Source: Burkholderiales bacterium
GTDB taxonomy: Bacteria > Pseudomonadota > Gammaproteobacteria > Burkholderiales > Ga0077523
Assembly (NCBI GenBank): GCA_022843925.1
Contig: JALHMS010000014.1
Location: forward strand, 28,473 to 92,472
Direction of reading: 5' to 3'
DNA length: 64,000 nt
Shown here one piece after another: positions 46,307 to 55,756 of the stretch. The position numbers and the translations under genes are program-made. Under the pieces are notes generated by a model. The model saw only the letters and a list, made by a program, of their open reading frames with translations, made no database searches and had not been told where the DNA came from. Each line of letters opens with the position of its first letter. Positions within the stretch are counted from its first letter, which is position 1.

Positions 46307-46497
46307 TTGTCACGCCTCATCGCATCCAGATCACCCACCCACTCGAATTTGCCGCGCAGCTTGCGCAGTTCAGTCTGCTGTTTCAGTCGGAGGAGCGTTC
46401 GCAAACCCTCTTCCACCGCTTCGCGCTTGGTCTTCAAGCCAGTCGCCTTAAGAGTGGCTTCCATGAGCTTGTCGTCAATCACAATGTTGGTTCGCAT
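46303..46497 (-). CDS. vapB: VapB-type antitoxin (type II)
   Basis: MRTNIVIDDKLMEATLKATGLKTKREAVEEGLRTLLRLKQQ; overlaps vapC start by ATGA-type overlap. Confidence 0.92.
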   Translation of the reverse strand: MRTNIVIDDKLMEATLKATGLKTKREAVEEGLRTLLRLKQQTELRKLRGKFEWVGDLDAMRRDK

Positions 46498-46562
46498 GTG
46501 TGTATATCCAAGAGTAACGTACACATCGTACCCCCGCGCTCGGAGCTCAGCAACCGAGGCGA

Positions 46563-46657
46563 GGCCAACCCGCGCCTCGAGCGGACCGCCGAGAAGCGGC
46601 GCTTTTCGGTACCCGGTCGGTTGCGCCGCCGGGCGGCCTCTCGAGCTCCACGTAGGC
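46563..46657 (+). other. attC site 8, near-duplicate of attC 1
   Basis: ggccaacccgcgcctcgagcggaccgccgagaagcggcgc...ccacgtaggc; ~90% identical to 40671-40766, R' missing one T. Confidence 0.78.
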
Positions 46658-46670
46658 CACGGTCCCAGCC

Positions 46671-47192
46671 ATGATGCTTGATCCCATGGCCGCCAATACC
46701 TACATCCAGAGCTATAAGGCCGTCTTGCTGGAGATCGGGAGTACGAGTTCGGGTTCCAAGCATCAGAATGTCTTGGCAGTCCTTGTCGCGGCTCGAGCAC
46801 GTTTGGTCGAAGATCCGCGGCGCCTCGATGAGGCGGTTGAACGTCTGAGGTCGAAGGCGGAACCTGTCGACGAACGCGTCATCGCTGCCCTCCGAACGCT
46901 GTCGGTGCAGGACTGGATGTTCCTTCGCGACACGACGCGGTACTCGTTGTTCCTGAACGCCTCGGGGTCTGATGCGTATGCGGTCGTAGGTCTTACGGAA
47001 CCGATACGGAAGTTCAGCCAGGGCAGTGGGGTCTTGATCAAGACCGGGGTTGTCGAGTTCGCTGGCAGGTTCGTATGCGACGGTCTCGTGACGCGGGTCG
47101 TTCATGTCGGTGCTGGTATTCGAAAGAGCTTGGCGGATGCGTACCGCGAGGTGAAGGCGGTCGGGAGGTTCCATGCGCGCCCCGGGGCCTAG
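46671..47192 (+). CDS. Integron cassette 9: hypothetical protein
   Basis: 173-aa ORF between attC 8 and attC 9. Confidence 0.6.
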   Translation: MMLDPMAANTYIQSYKAVLLEIGSTSSGSKHQNVLAVLVAARARLVEDPRRLDEAVERLRSKAEPVDERVIAALRTLSVQDWMFLRDTTRYSLFLNASGSDAYAVVGLTEPIRKFSQGSGVLIKTGVVEFAGRFVCDGLVTRVVHVGAGIRKSLADAYREVKAVGRFHARPGA

Positions 47193-47282
47193 CAGGGTCA
47201 GCCAGGGGACTGCCGGCAAGCGATGCTGTTCAGTGTGTTCCGGTCTGCGGCTTTCGCCGGCCGTTCGTGCACAACGTTGGAT
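47187..47282 (+). other. attC site 9 (right end of recognised array)
   Basis: GCCTAGC ... acaacGTTGGAT, 96 bp like attC 1 and 3. Confidence 0.55.
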
Positions 47283-47542
47283 GTCGTGGTCACCGCCTTC
47301 GGCAAGCCTGCGCGTTCTGGCTTGCTGGCCGCGACCGTCGTGACGAGGGCGTAGCGCTCGGCTTCGAAGGTGGGTGGCAGGGCCCGACCTTGCGCGCGGT
47401 CGGACCGGCCGCCCAAGGCGCCCAGCCCCACAGCGCTATTCGCTGGACAGCGTCGCCCGAAGCCGACGCGTCCGAGGATGTCGCTGATCTCCCGCTTCGC
47501 GATACCCTTCGCCGACGCGCTTCCTCCTCGGACCTCATCTCC

Positions 47543-48157
47543 ATGAAACTCATCGGCTCCCCCAACAGCCCGTTCGCCCGCAAGGTATCCATCCTTCTCA
47601 TCGAGAAGGGCCTCCCGTACGAATGGATCGCCGACATGCCGTTCGCGCCGGACACACGGGTGCCCGAGTTCAATCCGTTGGGCAAGGTGCCGGCGCTCCT
47701 GACCGATTCTGGGCGGACGCTCTTCGATTCCCGCGTGATCGTGGAGTATCTGGAGACCCTGCCGCCTCGTGACGCCTTCATCCCCACCGATGACGCCGGC
47801 CGGATCGAGGTGAAGCGCTGGGAGGCACTGGCCGACGGGTGCATCGATGCCCAGGCCGTGATCGTCTTCGAGCGCCGTCGCACGGACCCGGCGACGATCA
47901 GCCAGAGCTGGATCGCGTGGCAGTCCGCGAAGATCGACCGCTCGCTCGCCGAGATGTCCCGCGAACTGGGCAGCGCCCGCTGGTGCTATGGCGACCGAAT
48001 CACGCTTGCGGACATCGCCGTGGTGTCGGCGCTCGGTCACCTCGATCTGCGCCTCAAGGAATTCCCGTGGCGCGACCGCCATCCGAACCTCGTCGCCCAC
48101 TTCGACCGGATGCACGAGCGGCCGTCGGTGGCGGAGACGATGCCGCCGGGGCCGTGA
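47543..48157 (+). CDS. Glutathione S-transferase family protein
   Basis: MKLIGSPNSPFARKVSILLIEKGLPYEW...NPLGKVPALLTDSGRTLFDSRVIVEYLE: thioredoxin-fold GST N-terminus and alpha-helical C-terminus. Confidence 0.93.
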   Translation: MKLIGSPNSPFARKVSILLIEKGLPYEWIADMPFAPDTRVPEFNPLGKVPALLTDSGRTLFDSRVIVEYLETLPPRDAFIPTDDAGRIEVKRWEALADGCIDAQAVIVFERRRTDPATISQSWIAWQSAKIDRSLAEMSRELGSARWCYGDRITLADIAVVSALGHLDLRLKEFPWRDRHPNLVAHFDRMHERPSVAETMPPGP

Positions 48158-48280
48158 GCATCCCGTCGTCGCGTTTGCGGACCTGTTCTCGGTGAGGGCA
48201 CAGAGAGCGCCATGACAGGTCGGCGCCTCGTGCGCCCCACCAGCTAGAATCCAGCCTCCCCCGCCCCGCACGCCTCCCCG

Positions 48281-51200
48281 TTGTCCAAGCCCGACTCCCC
48301 CGCCGCCGTCCCCGCCCAGCGCATCTCCGCCCTGTTCCGCCGTCTCGACGAGTGCATGCTCGCCGACCGCGGGCGCATCGGCGGGCGCCTTGCCCGTCTG
48401 CGCGAGGCGAAGGAGTCCGTGCGCGAGGCGGAGCTGCCGCAGATCGAGACGGCCATCGCGTCGTCGATCGCCCGGGTCGCGGCGCGGCGCGCGCGGGTGC
48501 CGGTGGTCACGTATCCGGAGGAACTGCCGGTCAGCGAGCGGCGCGAGGACATCGCGAAGGCCATCGCCAACCATCAGGTGGTGATCGTCTGCGGCGAGAC
48601 CGGTTCGGGGAAGACGACGCAGCTGCCGAAGCTGTGCCTCGAACTGGGCCGCGGTGTGACCGGGGCCATCGGGCACACGCAGCCGCGACGCATCGCCGCG
48701 CGGACTGTGGCGACGCGCATCGCGCAGGAACTCGCCTCGCCGCTCGGCGACATCGTCGGCTACAAGGTGCGGTTCAACGAGGTGACGGGCGGCGAGCCGC
48801 TCGTGAAGCTGATGACCGACGGCATCCTGCTCGCCGAGACGGTCACCGACCGCGCGCTGCGCGCCTACGACACGATCATCGTGGACGAGGCCCACGAGCG
48901 CAGTCTCAACATCGACTTCCTGCTGGGCTATCTGCACCAGCTCCTGCCGAAGCGGCCGGACCTCAAGGTCATCATCACGTCGGCGACGATCGATGCCCAG
49001 CGCTTCGCGGAGCACTTCCACGACGCGCCGGTGGTGGAGGTGTCGGGCCGGTTGTATCCGGTGGAGGTACGCTACCGGCCGCTCGTGGAGGACGAGACCG
49101 GCGAGTTCCCCGATCTGCCCGAGGCCATCGGGGACGCGCTCGATCATCTCTATGCGTCCGACGGGCCCGGCGACGCGCTCGTCTTCCTGCCGGGCGAGCG
49201 CGAGATTCGCGACGTCGCCGAGCATCTGCGCAAGAACCCGCCGGGGCGGCTGCGCATGGGCGGTGCGGGTGTGGAGATCCTGCCGCTCTTCGCGCGGCTG
49301 TCCGCCGCGGAACAGGACCTCGTGTTCAAGCCCGACAAGGGCCATCGCGTCGTGCTCGCCACGAACGTCGCGGAGACGTCGCTCACCGTGCCGCGGATCC
49401 GGTACGTGGTCGACCCCGGCGTCGCGCGCCTGAACCGCTACAGCTACCGGAACAAGGTCGAGATGCTGCAGGTGGAGCCGGTGTCGCGGGCGTCCGCCAA
49501 CCAGCGCGCGGGGCGCTGCGGTCGCGTGTCGAGCGGCGTGTGCGTGCGGCTCTATTCGGAAGAGGACTTCGGCCTCCGTCCGGCCTTCACCGACCCCGAG
49601 ATCCTGCGGTCGTCGCTCGCCTCGGTGATCCTGCGCATGAAGGCGCTGAAGCTGGGTGAGCCCGAGAGCTTCCCGTTCGTCGAACCGCCGCTGCCGAAGA
49701 TGATCTCGGACGGCTACCAGCTCCTCACGGAACTCGGTGCCGTCGACGACAACCGCAATCTCACGCCCGTCGGCACGCAGCTCGCGAAGCTGCCGATCGA
49801 CCCGCGCATCGCCCGGATGATCGTCGAGGGGAAGAAGCACGACTGTCTGCGCGAGATGCTGGTGATCGCGTCGGCGTTGTCGGTGCAGGATCCGCGCGAT
49901 CGGCCGCTGGAGCGGCAGGAGGCCGCCGACCAGGCGCACGCGAAGTTCGCCGACGAGCGGTCGGATCTCGTCGGGCAGTTGCGGCTGTGGGACTTCTACG
50001 ACGACCTGCTCAAGCACAAGAAGTCGACGCGCAAGCTGCAGCAGGAGTGCCGCGAGAACTTCCTGTCGTGGCTGCGGCTGCGTGAATGGCGCGATCTCCA
50101 CGGGCAGCTCCACGCGCTGGTGTCCGAGATGGGCTGGAAGGAGAACACGAAGCCCGCGGCGTACCCCGAGATCCACAAGGCGCTGCTCGCCGGTCTGCTC
50201 GGCAACATCGGGATGAAGGGAGAGGAGGGCGGCGAGTACCTGGGCGCGCGCGGCATCCGCTTCCACATCTTCCCCGGCTCGGCGCTGCGGAAGAAGCAGC
50301 CCAAGTGGGTGATGGCGGCGGAACTCACCGAGACGACGCGGCTCTTCGCGCGCGGCGTGGCGGCGATCGACCCGGAGTGGATCGAGCAGCAGGGCGGGCA
50401 CCTCGCGCACAAGCACTACTTCGATCCGCATTGGGAGAAGACGACCGCGCAGGTCGTGGCCTACGAGCGCGTCACGGTCTACGGGCTCACGGTCGTGCAC
50501 AAGCGGCGCGTGAGCTACGGCACGATCGACCCGGTGGAGTCGCGGAGGCTCTTCATCCGCGGCGCGCTGGTCGACGGCGACGTGCATCTCGACGCGCCGT
50601 TCCTCCGCGCGAACCGGTCGCTCGCCCGCGACGTGCAGGACCTCGAGCACAAGTCCCGCCGCCACGACGTGCTGGTGGATCCGGAGACGATGGCCGCGTT
50701 CTACGAGGCGGTCGTGCCGGCGGGCATCCACAGCCTCGCGGCCTTCGAGCGCTGGCGCAAGGACGCCGAGCGTGCGAATCCGAAGCTGCTCTTCATGACG
50801 CGCGAGCACCTCATGCGGCACGCGGCGGAGGAGATCACGGTCGAGCGGTTCCCCGACACGATCGAGATGAACGGCGTGAAGTACAAGCTCGCGTACCGGT
50901 TCGAGCCCGGGCACGCGCTGGACGGCGTGACGTTGATCGTGCCGCTGCACCTGCTGAACCAGGTGGACGAGCGGCGCTGCGAATGGCTCGTGCCTGGCCT
51001 GCTGCGCGACAAGGTGACGCATCTGCTGAAGGGCCTGCCGAAGGGCATCCGCCGCAACTTCGTGCCGGTGCCGCAGGTGGTGACGGCACTGCTCGGCGCG
51101 ATCGAACCGGACGCCGTGCCGCTCACCGACATCCTCTCGGAATCGCTGCTCCGGCAGACGGGGGTGGAGGTGCCGAAGGACGCCTGGGACCTCGACGACC

Positions 51201-52237
51201 TGCCCGGCCATCTGCGCATGAACTTCCGCATCGTCGACGAGAAGAATGCCGAGGTGGCGTCGGGCCGCGATCTTCCGGCGTTGCGGCTGCAGCTCGGCGT
51301 GAAGGCGCGCCGCCAGTTCACCGAGAACGCGCGCGGGTCGTTCGAGCGTCGCGATGTCACCCGGTGGGACTTCGGCGAGCTGCCCGAGCAGGTCGAGTTC
51401 ACGCGCGCCGGGCAGAAGCTCACCGGCTACCCGGCCGTCGTCGACGAAGGGAAGTCGGTGTCGCTGGTCCTGCTGGACACCGAGCACGAGGCCGAGGCGG
51501 CGACGCGGCGCGGATTGCGTCGTCTGTTCCAGCTCTCGGCCGTGGACCAGGTGAAGTACCTCGGGCGGCATCTGCCGGGGATCCAGGAGATGGCGCTGCG
51601 CTACTCGCTGCTGTCCGAACTGGAAGGGAAGGGCCAGGACAAGGCGTCCGCCATGGAGCGACTCGGCGACGAGATCGTGCAGGCCGTGTGCGACCGCGCC
51701 TTCTTCGTCGACGCCGAACCCGTGCGCACCCAGGCCGTCTTCGACGCGCGGGTGGTGAAGGCGCGGACGCGCCTCGTCGACGTCGCGAACGAGGTCTGCC
51801 GGCTGGTGGGCGAGATCCTCGTGGAGGTCCACCAGTTGCGCCCGCGGCTGGCCCAGCCCGGCGCCCAGGCGTGGCAGCGGTTCATGACCGACCTCAAGGC
51901 CCAGCAGAAGGCGCTGCTGGTGCCGGGCTTCATCGTGAACACGCCGTACGTGCGGTTGCGGGAGTTCCCGCGGTATCTGCGTGCCATGGGGATGCGGATC
52001 GACAAGTTCCCCTCCAACCCGGCGCGCGACGCCCAGTGGCAGGACGCCATCGCCCAGTGGACACGCCAGTGGCAGCAGCGACTCGACACCGACCGTGCCC
52101 GGGGCATCCGCAACCCGCGCCTGGAGGAGTTCCGCTGGATGCTCGAGGAACTCCGGGTCTCGCTCTGGGCCCAGCAGCTGAAGACGCCGTACCCCATCTC
52201 GTTCAAGCGGCTGGAGAAGGCCTGGGCGGAACTTTGA
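48281..52237 (+). CDS. hrpA: ATP-dependent RNA helicase HrpA
   Basis: GETGSGKTTQLPKLCLELG, DEAHERSLNIDFLLGYL, SATIDAQRFAEHF, NQRAGRCGRVSSGVCVRLY; ~1318 aa; start probably TTG. Confidence 0.95.
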   Translation: MSKPDSPAAVPAQRISALFRRLDECMLADRGRIGGRLARLREAKESVREAELPQIETAIASSIARVAARRARVPVVTYPEELPVSERREDIAKAIANHQVVIVCGETGSGKTTQLPKLCLELGRGVTGAIGHTQPRRIAARTVATRIAQELASPLGDIVGYKVRFNEVTGGEPLVKLMTDGILLAETVTDRALRAYDTIIVDEAHERSLNIDFLLGYLHQLLPKRPDLKVIITSATIDAQRFAEHFHDAPVVEVSGRLYPVEVRYRPLVEDETGEFPDLPEAIGDALDHLYASDGPGDALVFLPGEREIRDVAEHLRKNPPGRLRMGGAGVEILPLFARLSAAEQDLVFKPDKGHRVVLATNVAETSLTVPRIRYVVDPGVARLNRYSYRNKVEMLQVEPVSRASANQRAGRCGRVSSGVCVRLYSEEDFGLRPAFTDPEILRSSLASVILRMKALKLGEPESFPFVEPPLPKMISDGYQLLTELGAVDDNRNLTPVGTQLAKLPIDPRIARMIVEGKKHDCLREMLVIASALSVQDPRDRPLERQEAADQAHAKFADERSDLVGQLRLWDFYDDLLKHKKSTRKLQQECRENFLSWLRLREWRDLHGQLHALVSEMGWKENTKPAAYPEIHKALLAGLLGNIGMKGEEGGEYLGARGIRFHIFPGSALRKKQPKWVMAAELTETTRLFARGVAAIDPEWIEQQGGHLAHKHYFDPHWEKTTAQVVAYERVTVYGLTVVHKRRVSYGTIDPVESRRLFIRGALVDGDVHLDAPFLRANRSLARDVQDLEHKSRRHDVLVDPETMAAFYEAVVPAGIHSLAAFERWRKDAERANPKLLFMTREHLMRHAAEEITVERFPDTIEMNGVKYKLAYRFEPGHALDGVTLIVPLHLLNQVDERRCEWLVPGLLRDKVTHLLKGLPKGIRRNFVPVPQVVTALLGAIEPDAVPLTDILSESLLRQTGVEVPKDAWDLDDLPGHLRMNFRIVDEKNAEVASGRDLPALRLQLGVKARRQFTENARGSFERRDVTRWDFGELPEQVEFTRAGQKLTGYPAVVDEGKSVSLVLLDTEHEAEAATRRGLRRLFQLSAVDQVKYLGRHLPGIQEMALRYSLLSELEGKGQDKASAMERLGDEIVQAVCDRAFFVDAEPVRTQAVFDARVVKARTRLVDVANEVCRLVGEILVEVHQLRPRLAQPGAQAWQRFMTDLKAQQKALLVPGFIVNTPYVRLREFPRYLRAMGMRIDKFPSNPARDAQWQDAIAQWTRQWQQRLDTDRARGIRNPRLEEFRWMLEELRVSLWAQQLKTPYPISFKRLEKAWAEL

Positions 52238-52389
52238 TGCGCCGCACGGCGATCGCCCGTGCATGGTGGTCGGACATGCAACAGGATTGAAAAAGAAGCA
52301 GGCCTGCGTTAAGTTCACGGCATCCGTCCGAACGGCTGGTCCCGCGGGCATCCTGTCCCGGTGAACCGCCACGAAGGAGACCTGCTCCG

Positions 52390-53334
52390 ATGTTGCACGC
52401 CGAAACCACCACCACGTCCACCTGTCATCGTTCAGCGATCGTGTCCGGATCGTTGTCCGCGGCATTGATTTCGCTGGCCTTCATCTCCCTCACCGCCGCA
52501 ACCCCGGTCGCCGCCCAGCACCTCGACGTGCGCGTCGACACGAGCAACGGCCCGGTGGCCGGCAGCAAGATCACCACGGACGTCTATGGGGATGTCGCGT
52601 GGTTCCTGTCGAACGTCGGCTCGCTGCCGTACACCCACGACACCGGGCGGTTGATTGTCCCGGGGAACTTCGGCGACGCCGCCGGCGGCCCGTTCTCGAC
52701 AGACAACCCCGGGTTCCAGAGCTTCCGGGGAGATTTCGGGGCCTTCGAGGAAATGTGGTTCCGGGCCTCGGGGGTTCTGCAGTATCTGGCGCCCGGCGCG
52801 AACGATTGGGTGGCGGCGGCGCCGGGGGGTGGCATCCGGCTGTACGGCGCGATCCCCGAGGACGTCGTATTCGACTTCGTATTCAACGGCGTCCGCGAGA
52901 GCGACTACCTCTTCTACGAGGGCGGCACGCTGTTCTCGGGAACCGGGATCCAGGGTCCCACGACTGCCCCGGTCGGCTCGGCGTCGGCACTGGGGGCGAT
53001 GCACTATCACCTCGACTGGTTCCTGGAGGGCACCGCCCGCACCAACGAGGGTGCCTACCTGCTCGAGATGCAGCTTTTCTCCAACGCGAAGGTGGGTGGG
53101 GTCGACAAGTACCTCGCCTCCGAGACCTTTCATGTGCTCTTCAATCACGGCATCACGACGGCGGAGTACGCCGATGCCCTGAAAACGCTGACTGTCGCGC
53201 CCGTGATCGCAGTCCCCGTCACGGTCGAGCCCCCGCTGGTCACTTCCGTTCCGGAGCCGGCGTCCGTGGCGATGCTTGCACTCGGCGGAGCCTTGCTCGC
53301 TGCCCAGGTGGCACGGCGCCGCGGGAAGGCCTGA
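52390..53334 (+). CDS. PEP-CTERM protein, paralogous to 55757..56494
   Basis: C-terminal VPEPASVAMLALGGALLAAQVARRRGKA; shared pattern TxNPGFxS...G.L..W and HYHLDWFLEG...GAYLLEMQL...FHVLFNHGI. Confidence 0.85.
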   Translation: MLHAETTTTSTCHRSAIVSGSLSAALISLAFISLTAATPVAAQHLDVRVDTSNGPVAGSKITTDVYGDVAWFLSNVGSLPYTHDTGRLIVPGNFGDAAGGPFSTDNPGFQSFRGDFGAFEEMWFRASGVLQYLAPGANDWVAAAPGGGIRLYGAIPEDVVFDFVFNGVRESDYLFYEGGTLFSGTGIQGPTTAPVGSASALGAMHYHLDWFLEGTARTNEGAYLLEMQLFSNAKVGGVDKYLASETFHVLFNHGITTAEYADALKTLTVAPVIAVPVTVEPPLVTSVPEPASVAMLALGGALLAAQVARRRGKA

Positions 53335-53353
53335 GACCGGGAAGCGGGGGCTG

Positions 53354-55573
53354 TCAGAAGTCGGCGCGCACCCCCACCTCCAGGCGTCGCCCCGCTTCTG
53401 GCGAGAAGCTGCGCAGGAACGAGGCCGAGTTCCGGATCTCGTCGTTCAACAGGTTGCGGGCGTGCACGAAGACCGTGTACGAAAATGCGCCGTTTCTCTC
53501 GAAGCGCTTGTCCAGGGAGAAGTTGACGAGGTCGTAGCCCTCGGTCGCCGTCTCGTTGAGCCCCGGGTTCGACTGGGCGGCGGCACGGGTCCATCGGAGC
53601 CGTACGGTCCAGTCGTCGTCGCGGAACCATGTCACCTCGACGCCGGTGCGTCGCGGAGGAATCCGCGGGACGTCACCCAGCCTCGCCGACTGGAAGCGCG
53701 CCCGCACGGCGTCGGTGAAGAAGGTCGTCTCGAAGGCGCCCCAGCGCGTGTCGGGAAACCGGAGCAGGAACTCCCCCTCGTAGCCGTTGAACACGGCGTC
53801 CTGCTGCTGATATCGCAACACGGGCAGGCAGCGTCCGACGCTGATGCACCTCGGCCGGATCGACCGCGAGTCCAGGTCGTAGAAGGTGCCTGCGTTCTCG
53901 AGATAGATGAAGCCGTCGGCCTCGTAGCGGAACGCATTCAGCTTCACCGCGCCGCGTGACCACTCGTGGGTGATCCCGAGGTCCGTCCGGCGCATCGATT
54001 CCACGTCCAGGCGCCGGTTGCCGATGTTGTAGCTGCGTGTCGCGAGGTGCGGTCCGAACGAGTACAGCTCCTGGATGTCGGGTGCCCGTTCCGGGCGGGA
54101 CCACATGCCGGTCAGACGGGTCCCGGGCCCGAGCCTGAGGGTCGCGGAGGCGGCTGCGCTGCGGGCGCGATAGGTCATCTCCGGGAAGACCGACACCGTG
54201 TTGCCTCGCCGGATGGATTCCGGATCCATGAATTGCCGCTCGTCGCGCCAGGCGGCCTCGAGCGTCACGGGCCCGAGATCCAGTTTCTCGGAGAGATGGA
54301 AGGCGTGGGTCCGTGCCGCGGTCGGCGGCACGAAGACCTCGATCCCCAGCGCCGAGAAGTTCCGGTCGATGAGATGCCCGCCTACCGTCCCCGACAGGCG
54401 TGTACCGATCCGGTGGTCGGCCTCCAGGCGGTACTCGTTCACGCGGTTGAGGAACGACGTGGCGATACGCGAGCCGTCGACTTCGTCGTGGCGGTAGTCC
54501 ACCGATCCGCCCCGGGCGCGGACTGCTTCGAGCCAGGGTCGCCCGGGCTTCCATTCCGCCTTGTAGTCGTGGCGGGTCTGCTGCATGTCGATCCGGACGT
54601 TCCCGCCCTCGATGATCGTCGGGTCCAGCAGGGGCGTATTGGTGTGAACGTGCCCGCCGGGGGGAATGCCGTAGTTGTTCTCGATCGACCCGGTGGAGAT
54701 GCCGAGAAGCAGGCGGTCCCCCACGTACGTGAGGCCGGCACCGCCGCCGTGCGTGCGCAGATCGGTGTTGGGAACGGAGTGCGTCGTGTTGGGGATGCCC
54801 GTCAGTCCGAACTGTTCGGCCACCGCGGCCTCGTCGATGGCCTTGCCGGGGATGCCGAGGTTGCCGCGCTCCCGGAAGAATCCGTCCACCTCCAACACGA
54901 GGGGCCCGGTCCCGCCCTTCAGCTTCACGGCCCCCGATTTCTCGCGCCCGTTCGTGCCGTACCGACCCTCGGCACTGCCGGCGAACGGACGGTCGAGGCG
55001 ACGCCGGGCGATGCGTCCGTCGCTCACCTCCACTGCGCCGCCGATGGCACCGCTGCCGTAGCGGATGGTCTCGGGCCCCCGCAGCACACGGATCTCCTCG
55101 GCGAGCATGGGCTCGACGGTGATGGCGTGGTCGGGGCTCATGGAGGACGCATCGTGGGTGCCGATGCCGTCGACGGCGATCCTGACCCGCGGCCCCGACA
55201 TGCCGCGGATGACCGGTACGCCGACGCCGGGTCCGAAAGACGAGTTGTGCGTCCCCGCCATCTCCGAGACGGTCTCGCCGAGGGTGTTCGAGAGGCTGCG
55301 GCGCAGGGTGTCGCCGGTCAGCGTGGCAGCCGGCTGCGCGCCGCGGACGGCTTCGGTTTCCGCGCGCCCGCGTACCTGCACCTCGGGCGCCTGCACGGCG
55401 GCGGGTTCCTGCGCGGCGGCGATGCCGGCGAGGTGGAACGTCAGGAGAAGCGGAAGGGCACGCAGGGCTGGCACGGTGTGGGTCTCGAAGCTGATCTCTG
55501 TATGCGGGCGGCTGCGTGGGACCGCCCGTACGCCCGTCCGGCTGGTGCTGCGCCGCGGGCATTTCGTTGACAC
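53354..55573 (-). CDS. TonB-dependent receptor (ZnuD-like)
   Basis: Plug APEVQVRGRAETEAVRGAQPAATLTGDTLRRSLSNTLGETVSEMAGTHNSSFGPGVGVPVIRGMSGPRVRIAVDGIGTHDASSMSPDHA; NYGIPPGGHVHTN; C-terminal ...LEVGVRADF. Start uncertain. Confidence 0.88.
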   Translation of the reverse strand: MSTKCPRRSTSRTGVRAVPRSRPHTEISFETHTVPALRALPLLLTFHLAGIAAAQEPAAVQAPEVQVRGRAETEAVRGAQPAATLTGDTLRRSLSNTLGETVSEMAGTHNSSFGPGVGVPVIRGMSGPRVRIAVDGIGTHDASSMSPDHAITVEPMLAEEIRVLRGPETIRYGSGAIGGAVEVSDGRIARRRLDRPFAGSAEGRYGTNGREKSGAVKLKGGTGPLVLEVDGFFRERGNLGIPGKAIDEAAVAEQFGLTGIPNTTHSVPNTDLRTHGGGAGLTYVGDRLLLGISTGSIENNYGIPPGGHVHTNTPLLDPTIIEGGNVRIDMQQTRHDYKAEWKPGRPWLEAVRARGGSVDYRHDEVDGSRIATSFLNRVNEYRLEADHRIGTRLSGTVGGHLIDRNFSALGIEVFVPPTAARTHAFHLSEKLDLGPVTLEAAWRDERQFMDPESIRRGNTVSVFPEMTYRARSAAASATLRLGPGTRLTGMWSRPERAPDIQELYSFGPHLATRSYNIGNRRLDVESMRRTDLGITHEWSRGAVKLNAFRYEADGFIYLENAGTFYDLDSRSIRPRCISVGRCLPVLRYQQQDAVFNGYEGEFLLRFPDTRWGAFETTFFTDAVRARFQSARLGDVPRIPPRRTGVEVTWFRDDDWTVRLRWTRAAAQSNPGLNETATEGYDLVNFSLDKRFERNGAFSYTVFVHARNLLNDEIRNSASFLRSFSPEAGRRLEVGVRADF

Positions 55574-55756
55574 CCCGAGTGTAGCAACCTAACATGCAAC
55601 TGAGTAGCAGACGACAGGGCGGGGCAGAAGAGAGCGCGACGCACAAGTCATCCGGCAGCACGTGGCTCCGGATGACGCGCAATCCGCTAGACGTGTCCAT
55701 TCCCTCGCGGATAGCTGCACGAGAGAGACCGAATCATTCGTTTCAGGAGCCTGATC

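Noticed and set aside
47198-52465. 1755-aa minus-strand ORF
   Set aside because: Antisense to hrpA; His/Arg/Val/Gln-rich composition typical of a GC-rich shadow frame, no domain motifs.
52273-55600. Shared acatgcaac 9-mer upstream of both zinc-locus PEP-CTERM genes as a Zur box
   Set aside because: A 9-bp match between two ~200-bp regions is not improbable and no clear palindrome was found.
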